A stretch of 20,584 nt of DNA from Gnetum montanum (taxonomy: Eukaryota > Streptophyta > Gnetopsida > Gnetales > Gnetaceae), in the NCBI GenBank assembly GCA_015680685.1, contig MNCI01007655.1:449140-469723 (forward strand), given 5' to 3'. Positions 1 through 8,703 of the stretch are shown here, in pieces (the stretch's first letter is position 1; each line of letters begins with the position of its first letter). A model generated the notes under the pieces. That model had not been told where the DNA came from. It was given only the letters and a program-made list of their open reading frames with translations, and made no database searches. A program made the translations under genes and the position numbers.

Positions 1-182
1 GATGTTGTAAAACAAAAACAAGAAAAGTTAAAGAAATTTGTAAAACAAGAATGTGCAAAACAAAAATGTGTAAAACAAAAACTTAAAAGAACTGAGGGCC
101 TCAATTAATTAGCATAGGTGGCCATCTTCCCCATGATTGAATTGAAAGGGGGAGATCCAAAATAATCAGTGCTTATTTGAAT
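1..182 (-). other. Post-integrase remnant of element I
   Basis: This stretch aligns with 17264-17440 of element IV. It shares the A-rich block with repeated 'tgtaaaacaaaa' and the following 'cccccatga...attgaaagg' segment. In element IV the segment spans the very end of the integrase frame and the start of the noncoding spacer. The match shows element I once had integrase and lost it by deletion. Confidence 0.75.
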
Positions 183-286
183 TTTTTAGAAGTGTCCAAC
201 TTCTCCCAATTGATGTTTTTAGATTAAGGTTGGAAGTTGGTAACGCTCATATTCCAATGTATTTATACTCTCGTTGTGGTTGCAAG
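183..286. other. Deletion junction / filler between post-integrase and protease-RT linker
   Basis: The left flank matches element IV up to about 17440 and the right flank matches it from about 20440, so roughly 3 kb of RT, RNase H and integrase is missing here. The intervening ~100 bp did not match either side by eye. It may be filler DNA from the deletion or a strongly diverged leftover. Boundaries are approximate. Confidence 0.5.
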
Positions 287-955
287 TTGTTCCCCTAGTT
301 AGTTCCATGCATATTGGTGGGTTGCTCTCTTAATTAGCTATCAACCACTGGGTGTTCTCTTGTTGTGTGGTTGCTACATATAGGCACCTTTGTATGTTAA
401 TTTTCTGAGCACACCGGTTGCATGTAGGAGATGCTGAGCATTCCTCCATGTCATCACCCTATGTATCACTGTATGTGATGCATGGAACTTTCTTCTTCTT
501 GATCTTTCCATAAATGTTTTCCTTAGATATTTCCAAGGAAACATCACAGATTCCTAGGCATGCGTTTATGGTACTTAGCCATGCCCTTCACATTATAATT
601 GGTAAGTCCCCTTTATTATTGTTGACTTCTATCACTAGGAAATCAGCTGGGTATGACCAACCACACATAGTGGTAACAATGTCCTCCACAAGTCCCAAAT
701 GGATAGTGATGGACTAGTCAGCCAGCTCTAATTGAATATTGTTCTTCTTGAGTGGAGATAGGTTCTAGGCTTTATACATTTCTTGTGATATTAAGTTGAC
801 TCCGGAACCTGAGTCAAGAAGAGCCTTACATGGTTCATTCCCAGCAACTTGGAGTAGATTAAGGGACTTCCGGGGTCAGAGTGTTTCTTGGGAAGATGGC
901 CCAACTTTATCCAGTTAGTAATGGTATGTGTTAACATAACCGTGTGCATTGAGCC
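287..955 (-). pseudogene. Retroelement aspartic protease and protease-RT linker (element I), broken
   Basis: In the productive minus-strand frame the segment carries the retropepsin active-site triplet Asp-Ser-Gly (807-815), followed by a 'GVNLIS' stretch and later an 'ADFLVIEV' strand and a degraded equivalent of the usual hydrophobic 'LGRPFL' motif near 585. The protease would process the Gag-Pol polyprotein inside the virus-like particle. Bases 287-430 continue into the protease-RT linker and match 20445-20584 of element IV. In-frame stops occur, and the protease frame is shifted relative to the gag frame, with the shift lying at about 830-890. It is not functional. Confidence 0.7.
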
Positions 956-3454
956 CTATTGTTGGTTTGAAGGGAGCTCTGAAGCCTTTCTTGATGGACG
1001 AGTGGTCATAGACTCAACTACTTGTGGTTGTGAGAGCTTGTTTGGACTGTTGGTTCTAAAGAAGGTTCTTCTCTTTGTACAGTTGTTAGAACCAGCAGTG
1101 GGTTGAAGGTTTACAGCTCTCGTAGAATTACGTTGCTGTGGTTGAGTGGGGAGTTCCCCTTTCATCGTTGGAGCGGGTGGTAGTGGAACTATTGGCGTAA
1201 GAGATGCAGATGGATTTGGAGGATGGTATGCATGTGGAGTGTCTCTTCTAGAAGAGGGAGTCCTAAAATACTCCCAAACTTGGTAGTAACATTGTGGGGT
1301 TACGTGACCCATAGAGTCACTTAGAGAAACCAACTACTACACGTAATAGCCATACGGGTCTAGTTGCTAGTAAGGGTATTGTTGCCTCGGCGGTGGCATC
1401 CCCCATGACTGTGGGTATTACCACTACTAGTGTTGCCCAATAGGTTGTGGCAGAGTTCCACTTGGATAATACGTTAAGGGTTGGTGGAACTACCTTGGGT
1501 TACCTTGGGGATAAGGTAACCTTCGGGGTGCTTGTCGTTTGTTAAGTCTTGGGTTGAGTGCATACACCCTGGACTCTTGCAGATGTGAGATTATTGGGCA
1601 ACATCCCTTAGGATGGTCATACTGGCAGATCTCACATCCACTGTCATTGTCTGTGTCAGAGTCTACAACCTCATCAGTGATAGTCATTTTTCCCTTACCC
1701 TTGTTACGTGCATGGTTTGAATCTCTTTGCTTTTTCTTATCATGGTCACTACTTCGTTCCTTAGACTCCTCTATGATTTTCAAAACAGTTTCAAATCTAC
1801 TATCTAAGGAGTCCCACATTTGATCTACCTTAGCTGACACTTCGGTTTTTCTATTCACCAACTCTTCGAGTGGTGACTCATCCTCTTCCTCATAGAATTT
1901 TACTCCCTTCTTTTGGAGGGAAGGATCGCGGTTATACTCTTCCACGCTTTCTCTTTTCTATAGCTCTTCTTCTTCCTTAGTTACTTGCTCCAACAATCTA
2001 TGAACTTCATGGGACCTAAATTCTGATAATCTCCCTTGGGCATATGTCCCAAGGGTTCTCCTGGTTTCATGTCTTAGCCCATCTATGAGATGGCATAGTT
2101 GATCTCGTTGGGCGTAACCATGGCCCGGGCAACGATGTAGCAATGCATAATATCAGCCCATGGTAGCATCCAAGGGTTCATGATTACCTTGCTTCCATCC
2201 TTGGATCTGCTTACACAAGTTGGACAGTCTGGAGTACATTTGATATTTATCATTGAATAGTTCTAGCATTGTACTCCATCGTCTAATAGATTTCGGTTCT
2301 AAGGACTAGTACCAACTTTTTGCTTCTTTTATGAGTGTCCTTGGGAATAACTTTAACTTTTGCCAATCATTTTCGATATTCTGCAAGGCACAGGCATCAT
2401 GAAATGCCTGTAAGTGGTTCTGCGGATCAGTGTTGTATCCCCCCTCAAATCATGGGATATTATTCATGTCTAGTCTCTTGATCCGACTATCTTTTTGGTG
2501 GCTTGTAGGTAACCTCACAGCCTCCGTAATATCTAACATACTTTTGGTGGCAAGTAGGGGTTCATCGTTGTCATTTCTTTCATTGCGTCTATGATGCCTA
2601 TGCGGTACCTTACTTTTCCTTCTATGCCTTGACTCTCTAGAATGCCCTCATCCTCGCTCTCAACTCTCTTGTCGAGGTCTCTCATTTTGCTTATCCTTAC
2701 CCTTATCTTCACGGTTGGTCTCTTGGTGACTACATCCTGATGTGGAAGCAGAGGGTGAATGATGCGATGAAGGGGAAGAAGAAGGAAAACCACTGCCATG
2801 ACGATGTTTCCTACCTTCCCTTCGGTGATCTTGACCCCGATCGTGATGACGATCAGAATGCTTGCCCTTATCTTGTGTTTGTGTTCCCTTATTGAACACT
2901 TGGTATTCGTGGGAATCATAACCAGGGTTGTGAATCATGGAGTGAAGGTTCTGATACCCAACCTCCTCACTATCGTTAGGAGGGGGAACATCATTTTGTG
3001 GAGAACCTATTGAGATAGGTTCACCACCCTTAATTTCTCTTATGATGGGCGAAGCGTTATGGGGGCCTTTGCCCTTCAACGATGTGTGGTGACTCTCTTA
3101 CCGCAAGTCCCATTAACGTTGCACTTCTATGGGATGGTAGTTCCTCATGTTGTAATCGCATGCAACGTACTTAGTGTATAATTTCAAAATGCCAATTCGT
3201 GCAAGGACACGAAGGAGTATGTTGGGGGCAGCTCTGTCTGGAGGCAATACTATGTTACCCTCCAAGTCTCTCCATCGCAGTTGTTCATCTTGATGGAAGA
3301 CAAAGGTAAAGTTGGGTATATATTCATCATGATGAATATATACCACACTGAATTGTTGAGGAATTGGTGGTTCTTGGTTATGTATGTTGTGCCGCCGAAT
3401 GTCTCTAGTGTTGGTCCTAGGTGGTGAAGTGCTTTTGTGTGGAGAAGAAGACAT
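956..3454 (-). pseudogene. gag: gag (element I), one frame broken by stop codons
   Basis: Start ATG at 3454-3452, 127 nt after the PBS. One frame can be followed from there to 956 (833 codons); the open pieces 3454-3113, 3079-2660, 2143-1958, 1945-1490 and 1333-956 all lie in it. The order is an N-terminal region, a Ser/His/Arg-rich stretch (about 2950-2580), the retrotransposon capsid region (about 2570-1960, with 'LQAFHDACA', 'LKLFPRTLI' and 'RCPGHG'), an acidic/Lys-rich linker, a CX2CX3HX4C zinc knuckle (1598-1636) and a Pro/Gln-rich tail leading to protease. Gag forms the particle and binds the RNA. About a dozen in-frame stops are present, several (for example TGA near 2660 and 2648) within Arg-rich context, as expected from CGA to TGA decay. 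The capsid part aligns well with element II. Confidence 0.85.
1598..1636 (-). other. Gag zinc knuckle CX2CX3HX4C (element I)
   Basis: The codons read C-E-I-C-Q-Y-D-H-P-K-G-C-C, with all four zinc ligands present. The spacing, one residue shorter than the classical retroviral CX2CX4HX4C, is one I associate with some plant Ty3/gypsy Gags. The same motif recurs in element II. Confidence 0.75.
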
Positions 3455-3581
3455 CTTAGTTTAGTTCGGTGTGTTGTTTGTCGTTATGTTATTTTTCGTA
3501 TGATTAACCCTAAGGGTTCATTCAAGCTTCCCAACAATTTGGATGATTTCCTATGTTCTACTTAGCACACAAACAACTTAG

Positions 3582-3599
3582 TCCTCAGCAACGGCACCA
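3582..3599 (-). other. Primer-binding site of element I (tRNA-Asp-like)
   Basis: On the minus strand it reads TGGTGCCGTTGCTGAGGA, one base after the LTR end. It differs from the complement of the plant tRNA-Asp 3' end, as I remember it, at three positions, all C/T or G/A changes. It primes minus-strand cDNA synthesis. The leader from here to the gag ATG (3581-3455) shows no further feature. Confidence 0.75.
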
Positions 3600-4137
3600 A
3601 TGATGAGTGGCAAGGTACCCCTACACTCAACCATACGAATACGAGTGTTACATGCACGATCCGGTCGAACTACGCAGAGTAAGTGCCTACACGCCTTATG
3701 GAACACCTAAGGTTAATCAATCCTTATCCTCCCAAGCTTACTTGTATTTGTCACAGTTGTATGGTTAAGTAAGCTTGAGGCATGTGATTTTTATATCTTT
3801 TATGTTTTTATCACCTATGCTAAGAGAGGAAAGGGGTGAAGAGACTAAGTAACTAACTTTAACTAACTAAGCCTTAATTACCCTAGCATCAGTATCCGTT
3901 CCCACTTGCCATTTCATACCCTGAACCAATACAATGCTATTGGGATTACCAAACGCTATTCGTTACTGGGATTACCAAGCATAACACACGTGCTCGAAGC
4001 GGTCGTACTGAATGCACTTAACTATGAGAGTTGAGGGTTGAGAGAGATTAAGTCCTTAAGAAAGCATTTAAACAATTAACAATAATTAAAGTCCTATTTA
4101 GCATAGTCCATGCATTGCAAGGTTTATCCAAAAGTTC

Positions 4138-4193
4138 ATCTTTATTACCATACATAATTGTGTGCTTAGGTATAGAATTGCTCGAATAAAGAT
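4138..4193 (-). terminator. Poly(A) signal within a 9-bp inverted repeat, LTR of element I
   Basis: AATAAA on the minus strand at 4146-4141 lies in the 3' arm of an inverted repeat whose arms are atctttatt (4138-4146) and aataaagat (4185-4193). The arrangement recurs in elements III and IV. Confidence 0.6.
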
Positions 4194-4314
4194 CTGTTCA
4201 CTTTGGGACTCCTACTGCAGGCACATGGAAATTATTCTAACTTTGAAATGGAAAAATGGCAAGAGTTTGGCTAAGGTCTAGATCTAGATGGAGAAATAAG
4301 GGAGAGTCGCCTCT

Positions 4315-4322
4315 TATTTATA
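4315..4322 (-). promoter_or_regulatory. TATA box, LTR of element I
   Basis: TATAAATA on the minus strand, 169 bp upstream of the poly(A) signal. The same octamer at about the same spacing occurs in the other LTRs, which supports it as the U3 core promoter. Confidence 0.7.
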
Positions 4323-4352
4323 GAATTGACGATGGGCTGCAATATCACATAT

Positions 4353-4379
4353 GCGATATCACGGCCCATGTGATATCGC
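4353..4379. repeat. Perfect GATATC inverted repeat in U3 of element I
   Basis: Arms gcgatatcac (4353-4362) and gtgatatcgc (4370-4379) are perfect reverse complements separated by 7 nt (ggcccat). A further 'atatcac' lies just to the left (4342-4348). It sits upstream of the TATA box, so it may be a dimeric factor site or a cruciform. Confidence 0.65.
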
Positions 4380-4666
4380 GTCCCATCAAGTATCTACTCT
4401 TAATCATCTGTATACATCTTGGACTTCGTGAGGCTACTTCTAGGATTGCTAAGTGTATGTCATTGGTTGTGCCAAACGATGCACTTCTGGATTACCAAGT
4501 ATCTACACTTAAATGTTTGTGATTAAGGTGTGCACATTCCGCTTAATAACAGGAATAGTAAATAGCAATAAATGGAAATGTTTAACTAAAGAAACCAATA
4601 AATAATTAACAATTAAAAGCAATCATAATCTAAGTGGATGCTACAATGATGGGAGTAATCTTGATC

Positions 4667-4672
4667 TTTATT
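4667..4672 (-). terminator. Poly(A) signal, 3' LTR of element II
   Basis: AATAAA on the minus strand in the conserved 'gatctttatt' block, 171 bp downstream of the TATA box. The partner arm seen in other LTRs is decayed here ('gaacaaaggt'). Confidence 0.55.
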
Positions 4673-4842
4673 ACCAGTCATGTAATGTGTCCAAGCATGT
4701 CACACTCGAACAAAGGTGTCATACGATTACAAACATCACATTGCGGGTATTCAAAAAATATTCTAACTCTGGAGAAAACAAATTGCAAGAGCTTTGCTAC
4801 TATGACTGAAAAACTATATGGAAATCATGAGCTTGAGCGCTA

Positions 4843-4850
4843 TATTTATA
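4843..4850 (-). promoter_or_regulatory. TATA box, 3' LTR of element II
   Basis: TATAAATA on the minus strand, in the same relative place as in the LTRs of elements I, III and IV. Confidence 0.6.
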
Positions 4851-4877
4851 CGCCAAAGTATACCCTACGACATCGAA

Positions 4878-4965
4878 TATCCAACGTCGCGTCTTGGCTC
4901 TGACATAGTGTATCCAACGTCGCGTCTTGGCTCTGACATAGTGTATCCAACGTCGAGTATCTAAC
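4878..4965. repeat. 33-bp tandem repeat in U3 of element II
   Basis: Copies begin at 4878, 4911 and 4944, each starting 'tatccaacgtcg'. The first two are identical over the full 33 bp and the third is partial. The U3 continues rightward with looser repeats around 'aaggctctgata/gtc'. The corresponding part of the 5' LTR (9480-9605) has a different, shorter-period array. Confidence 0.8.
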
Positions 4966-5063
4966 ATCGGGGCTTCGATAACAAGTTTCTAATATAAGGC
5001 TCTGATAACAAGGTTTCAATGTCAAGGTTCTGATGTCAAGGCCAGGCAAATCATGACTCATCA

Positions 5064-5077
5064 TACCATCACAACTG
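5064..5077 (-). other. Decayed polypurine tract of element II
   Basis: It sits immediately upstream of the 3' LTR. On the minus strand it reads cagttgtgatggta; the homologous tract of element IV reads aagttgtgggggta. The G-run is broken. Confidence 0.6.
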
Positions 5078-6900
5078 AATGAAAACTCATCCTTGAGTTA
5101 AAAAAAACAAGGAACAAGTTCCTTACAAAAAAAATTAGAAAGGTATGGGATTATTGACTGACATATAAATTGACTCAGATGAAATAGATAGACTTTGAGT
5201 GTCCAAGTGTATGAAGTTACAATTATTTACAAAAGTGGGTGTTTATGATAAGAGAAGTGAACACCTTGGGTAACACTGACATCCAACACCTCTTGGCAGA
5301 TGAAGAATGAGAGAGAAGATCCAACGCTCATGAACGGTCCTTATTGTGTGGTATTACTGCATCATCCTTGGTGAAGATAATCCTACTTCCAGTCTGTGCT
5401 TTCCACTGCAATCATAATAGAATCATGAATCAGTATGCAATGTGTAACACATAGCTATTAAATGCTTTGTCTTGTTAGTGGTTACACTCAGCTAGGTTGT
5501 GATTGTTGTAGATTGATTCCTTGAGTAGTGTTAGCAGGAAGGTTGACAAATAGTGTAAAATAGATAAGCCATCCAGTGCATTTGAAAGATTTCAACACAA
5601 AAAAATATTTGAAGAGGGTGTAAGAATTCACAACAAATAAAAATAAAAAAGAAAGTTCATTGAAAAATGTTGTGTGCATAATTGGATGTCATTGATGGGG
5701 TAAACAAAAAAAATTTGATTGTAAGAGTGTCTATGGGTAAAGAACTTAATTAACCCAACCAAAAGATATGCAAGTGGGTCTGCCCCAAAGCAGGCACAGG
5801 CCTTTTATGCCCTTCCATAACTTCAAACCAAAGAGTTTGTGAGCTTCGTGGATGATCACTGGTTATAGAAGGTTAAGTACAAAAACCCAGAAGAAACTAA
5901 CTAAGAATTCCAACACATCAAACTAGGACAACGAACCAAAACATGAAACTGACAGTGAGGTGAGACATGGAAAGCATAGATGGATGAGAGAGAGAGTGGA
6001 ATGGAGTTCCTAGTTACGGTCACATGAAGTCCCTTGTGGATTTTGTGGTTAAATGACTTGATAGGATCCATCCTTAGTCCAGACTAAAACCAACCATGTT
6101 TAGCAACTTTGCATTGACATTCTAAGATCAATCCATCCCCTGAGACACAAGAGTGCTTCCACAAAACAATCGCCATTCCTTATTAGAGAAGAAAAGAGAA
6201 GTAGGAAGTGAGGAAGGGCCTTAGTTAAAAGGGACTAGTCCCATAACCAATGCTTGTAGCTTATTTATTTTGTCTAAGGGGTGTGCTTTGAATTCTCATT
6301 GTTTTTCTCCGAAATGGGAACCACACCATGGAAAAACACATATAGTTATTTTTGTCCAAGGGGTGTGCTTTGAATCCTCATCATTTTTTTTTGTTTTCTA
6401 ATGAGAAACATACCATGCCAGAATGCATGCATTTATTTTGTCCGAGGGGTGTGCTTTGAATTCTCATCTTTCTCTTTTCTCTTTTCTTTTTTTTTTAATG
6501 AGAACCACACCATGCAAGGACACATTCAACTTCCTTTTATTGGTGCACAGAGAATGGTAAGAAATTCATGAAAACACGCATGCACCCACGAAAACAGAAA
6601 GATACAAAGAATATCGAATCCCCTTGAAGCCACACCCTGTTCAAACCCTTGAATCCTTCCCAATTTTGGAAACTACCAAAGTAAAAAATTTATTAAAGTT
6701 TTATTAATGAAAAAGGGACTACACATTTCCAAAACAAGGAAAACCATAGAGTTTGTGGATGGGTGGATGTCGTGGACTCACTGCCTGTTGCATGAAGAAA
6801 CCATGTCCTAATCATCCGTATTGAAATTCAAAGCTAGAAACCAGACATCAACAATCAAATAACAAAATAGTACATACCACCATCAAACAACACATTACCA
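5078..6900 (-). other. 3' noncoding region of element II
   Basis: I see no credible coding frame here. Bases 5600-6895 align with 15975-17150 of element IV, for example 'gatatgcaagtgggtc' blocks at 5767 and 16140 and 'cacatgaagtcccttgtggatt' at both. This is therefore the spacer that normally lies between integrase and the 3' ORF. Bases 5078-5600 are 3'-UTR-like with no clear match. The 3' ORF expected between these two parts is missing. At about 6900 the sequence jumps directly to the end of gag. Confidence 0.7.
6267..6520. repeat. Three tandem copies of an ~81-87 bp hairpin unit
   Basis: Copies start at 6267, 6348 and 6435. Each begins 'attttgtc.aaggggtgtgctttgaat.ctcat', passes through a T-rich stretch and ends with a partly complementary 'atgagaa/atgggaa ccacaccatg' (middle copy slightly changed). 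The two ends of a unit can pair as an imperfect stem. Element IV has only one copy (16665-16765). Confidence 0.75.
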
Positions 6901-6919
6901 CTGTACCTGGCACTTATTT

Positions 6920-8578
6920 TATTTTAGTGGTGGCCTCCCCCATGAATATGGCTGTTGCCACTGCTATTGATGACTATGTTAAGCTAGTAATAAGTCTCCC
7001 TAGGATGGTATGATTGGTTATGGGATTGTCTATAATTACCTTGTGGAAGAGAAAATCTCCAGGGCATGTGATTTTGCACAAACTTTGAATTTAAGGCACC
7101 TGCCCAATACTCTCATAGATGCAATAAAATTGGGCAATGGCCCTTCAGATGATCATATATGCATATGTCACATCCATTATCTTTGTCTATGGTTGAGTCT
7201 ATAGCCTCACTTTCTTTAGCCATGTTTCCCTTTTGCTGAAAAGTGTTCTTAGTTGTTTATTGGTTCTATATCCTTTATTTATTGTGATTTCTTGGCTTAT
7301 TTTGCATGATCCTCTCCTTGACTTTCTTAATGAGAGTTATAGCATTTTTACATATCCATTCAAACATCCTATAAACTTTGCTTCAAGTTCATCAATAGAC
7401 TTCTATATCGGCAAGGTTTGTTGTGGGACCACCTTATTGAGAGTGGTTTCATTCTCCTTACCATAGATTTGGACCTCTCCTTGTTGAAGAGTTTGGTTCC
7501 ATTGATGTTTATCGACATTCTCCCATTTACATATCTCTCCTTCTTATTTTGCCATATGCTCTATTAGCTCTTTGAATAGATGGGCTTGGAGCTTGTATAA
7601 TTGCCTTGGGGCATACATCCTAAGGGTTTCCCTTGTTTCATTATGCAGCCCATATATGATGTGGAAAAGTTGCCTTTCCTTAGAGAAACCATGTCCTGGG
7701 CATCTATTCAATAGGAAATAATATCTATCTAAGTCCATGTCCAAGGGTTCATCTTGTTCTTGCTTCCACTCTTGGATTCGCCTCCTCAGGTTGGACACTC
7801 TTGCGTAGGTTTGGTATTTCTCATTGAATAGTTCCATCATTGTACACCATTGTCAGATTGAGTTTGATCTCAACGATCTATACCACATTTTGGCTCTATC
7901 AATTAGTGTCCTAGGAAAGAGCTTAAGCTTTTTCCATCCACTTTCAATGTTGTAGAAGGCACAGGCATCATGGAAGGCTTGTAAATGATGTTGCAAATAT
8001 GAATCATACCCTCTTGCAAATTTAGGAATATTATTCATGTCTAGCTTGGGTAAATGACTCTTTTTGCAATGCCTGTGAGATATATGAATGGCCTCTATGA
8101 TATGCATTAGGCTCTTAGTGGCCAGCAAGGGTTCATCATTATCAAACAAGTCATGGTGATATCGTTGATTTTTTTATGGGTTTGATTTTGGTTTTTAGTA
8201 TGACCCTTTAGTAGAGCTCTATCTCTCTACCTATGTTCATCTTCGTCTAAACTAGACATTGAAGGGAAAGAGGAAGATGAGGAACTGGAAGAATTGTCAT
8301 GGCTTCTATGGTGTTCTTCGGGGTCCCTTAATTTATCATTTCTTGATTTCGAGGAGGTCGTAGGCCTTAACATTTCCTAGTCCAAGACCTACATCATCTT
8401 CTCTAAGATTGTCTGCCTTAGGTAAATGTAGTCTTTGAGTGTCATTAGGGTGGTCATGATCATAAGAAACCCTTGCATAAGGTTGGTCACTCCAATCTTC
8501 TTCATCATATATCTCATTAGTTCTCCAATGAATGTGTTAGCTATATAGTGCATAGTCACTTCCGTGTGAGAGAGACAT
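6920..8578 (-). pseudogene. gag: gag (element II), frameshifted and shortened
   Basis: The likely start is ATG 8578-8576, 107 nt after the PBS. The N-terminal part is acidic and shorter than in element I. It is followed by a Ser-rich run (about 8310-8240) and the capsid region, best preserved at 8149-7853 and 7840-7544 ('NDEPLLATKS', 'LQAFHDACA', 'LKLFPRTLI', 'MWYRSL', 'NRCPGHG'), all in the start frame. The zinc knuckle (7134-7172) is in another frame, so at least one indel lies between 7544 and 7172; two more are likely between 8340 and 8149. After the knuckle a Gln/His-rich tail matches element I near 1390-1480 and stops at about 6920, where the deletion junction follows. This is a dead Gag that resembles element I's closely in the capsid part. 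Confidence 0.8.
7134..7172 (-). other. Gag zinc knuckle CX2CX3HX4C (element II)
   Basis: The codons read C-D-I-C-I-Y-D-H-L-K-G-H-C, keeping all four ligands although the surrounding frame is broken. It corresponds to 1598-1636 in element I. Confidence 0.75.
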
Positions 8579-8685
8579 TATTCTTAGTTTATGGTGTGTG
8601 TGAGCTAATACGTTTTCAAAGATATATAGTTAATCCCTTTTATAGTGATCATGTATAATATAACTAATCTACATAACTAGCACCT

Positions 8686-8703
8686 TCCTTGGCAACGGTG
8701 CCA
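8686..8703 (-). other. Primer-binding site of element II (tRNA-Asp-like)
   Basis: On the minus strand it reads TGGCACCGTTGCCAAGGA, one base inside the LTR end as in element I. It differs from the tRNA-Asp complement at three G-to-A positions, different from those altered in element I. Comparing the two copies therefore points back to the same primer. Confidence 0.75.

Larger units (their letters stand above)
1..4388 (-). mobile_element. Element I: Ty3/gypsy LTR retrotransposon, 5' portion, internally deleted
   Basis: Reading right to left on the minus strand it has a 5' LTR (4388-3601), a primer-binding site, an untranslated leader, a gag frame starting at 3454, a protease remnant and then sequence that in element IV lies after integrase. 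RT, RNase H and most of integrase are missing. Its 3' LTR must lie left of the window. The LTR ends are TGATG/CATCA. The 5' LTR abuts sequence matching the middle of element II's LTR, so element I most likely inserted into element II and is the younger of the two. Its longer open stretches and more frequent CpG agree with that. Confidence 0.85.
3601..4388 (-). repeat. 5' LTR of element I
   Basis: 788 bp, bounded by TGATGAG at 3601 next to the PBS and CCCATCA at 4388. It is similar along its length to the LTR of element IV (11464-12307), sharing 'caaccatacgaat', 'gtgctcgaagcggtcg'-like and 'gcattgcaaggtttatc' blocks. It carries a TATA box (4322-4315), a poly(A) signal (4146-4141) inside an inverted repeat, and a GATATC palindrome in U3. 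The short ORF predicted on the plus strand here is not a gene. Confidence 0.85.
4389..5063 (-). repeat. 3' LTR of element II, right part only
   Basis: It begins at agtat (4389-4393), which matches agtat at 8999-9003 in the complete 5' LTR, and follows that LTR to its end (TCATCA, 5063). The first part of this LTR is not here because element I interrupts it. It contains a TATA box, a poly(A) signal and a 33-bp tandem repeat. Confidence 0.85.

Noticed and set aside
2533-2919. 128-aa minus-strand ORF inside gag
   Set aside because: It is in a different frame from gag. The gag frame (3454 to 956) gives the Ser/His/Arg-rich region and then the capsid motifs; this ORF is an off-frame shadow.
3601-5063. 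A single long LTR of about 1.46 kb shared by two tandem elements
   Set aside because: The part from 4389 matches only the right two thirds of element II's own LTR, and 3601-4388 alone matches the complete LTR of element IV with TG/CA ends. Two LTRs joined by insertion explain this better.
4256-5064. Short ORFs in the LTRs (4256-4522, 4634-4903, 4846-5064; likewise 9256-9611 and 10103-10297)
   Set aside because: They lie wholly in LTR sequence, are not conserved between LTR copies, and on the minus strand partly reflect the 33-bp repeat.
7010-7466. Plus-strand ORFs at 7010-7204 and 7233-7466
   Set aside because: Antisense to the gag zinc-knuckle region of element II.
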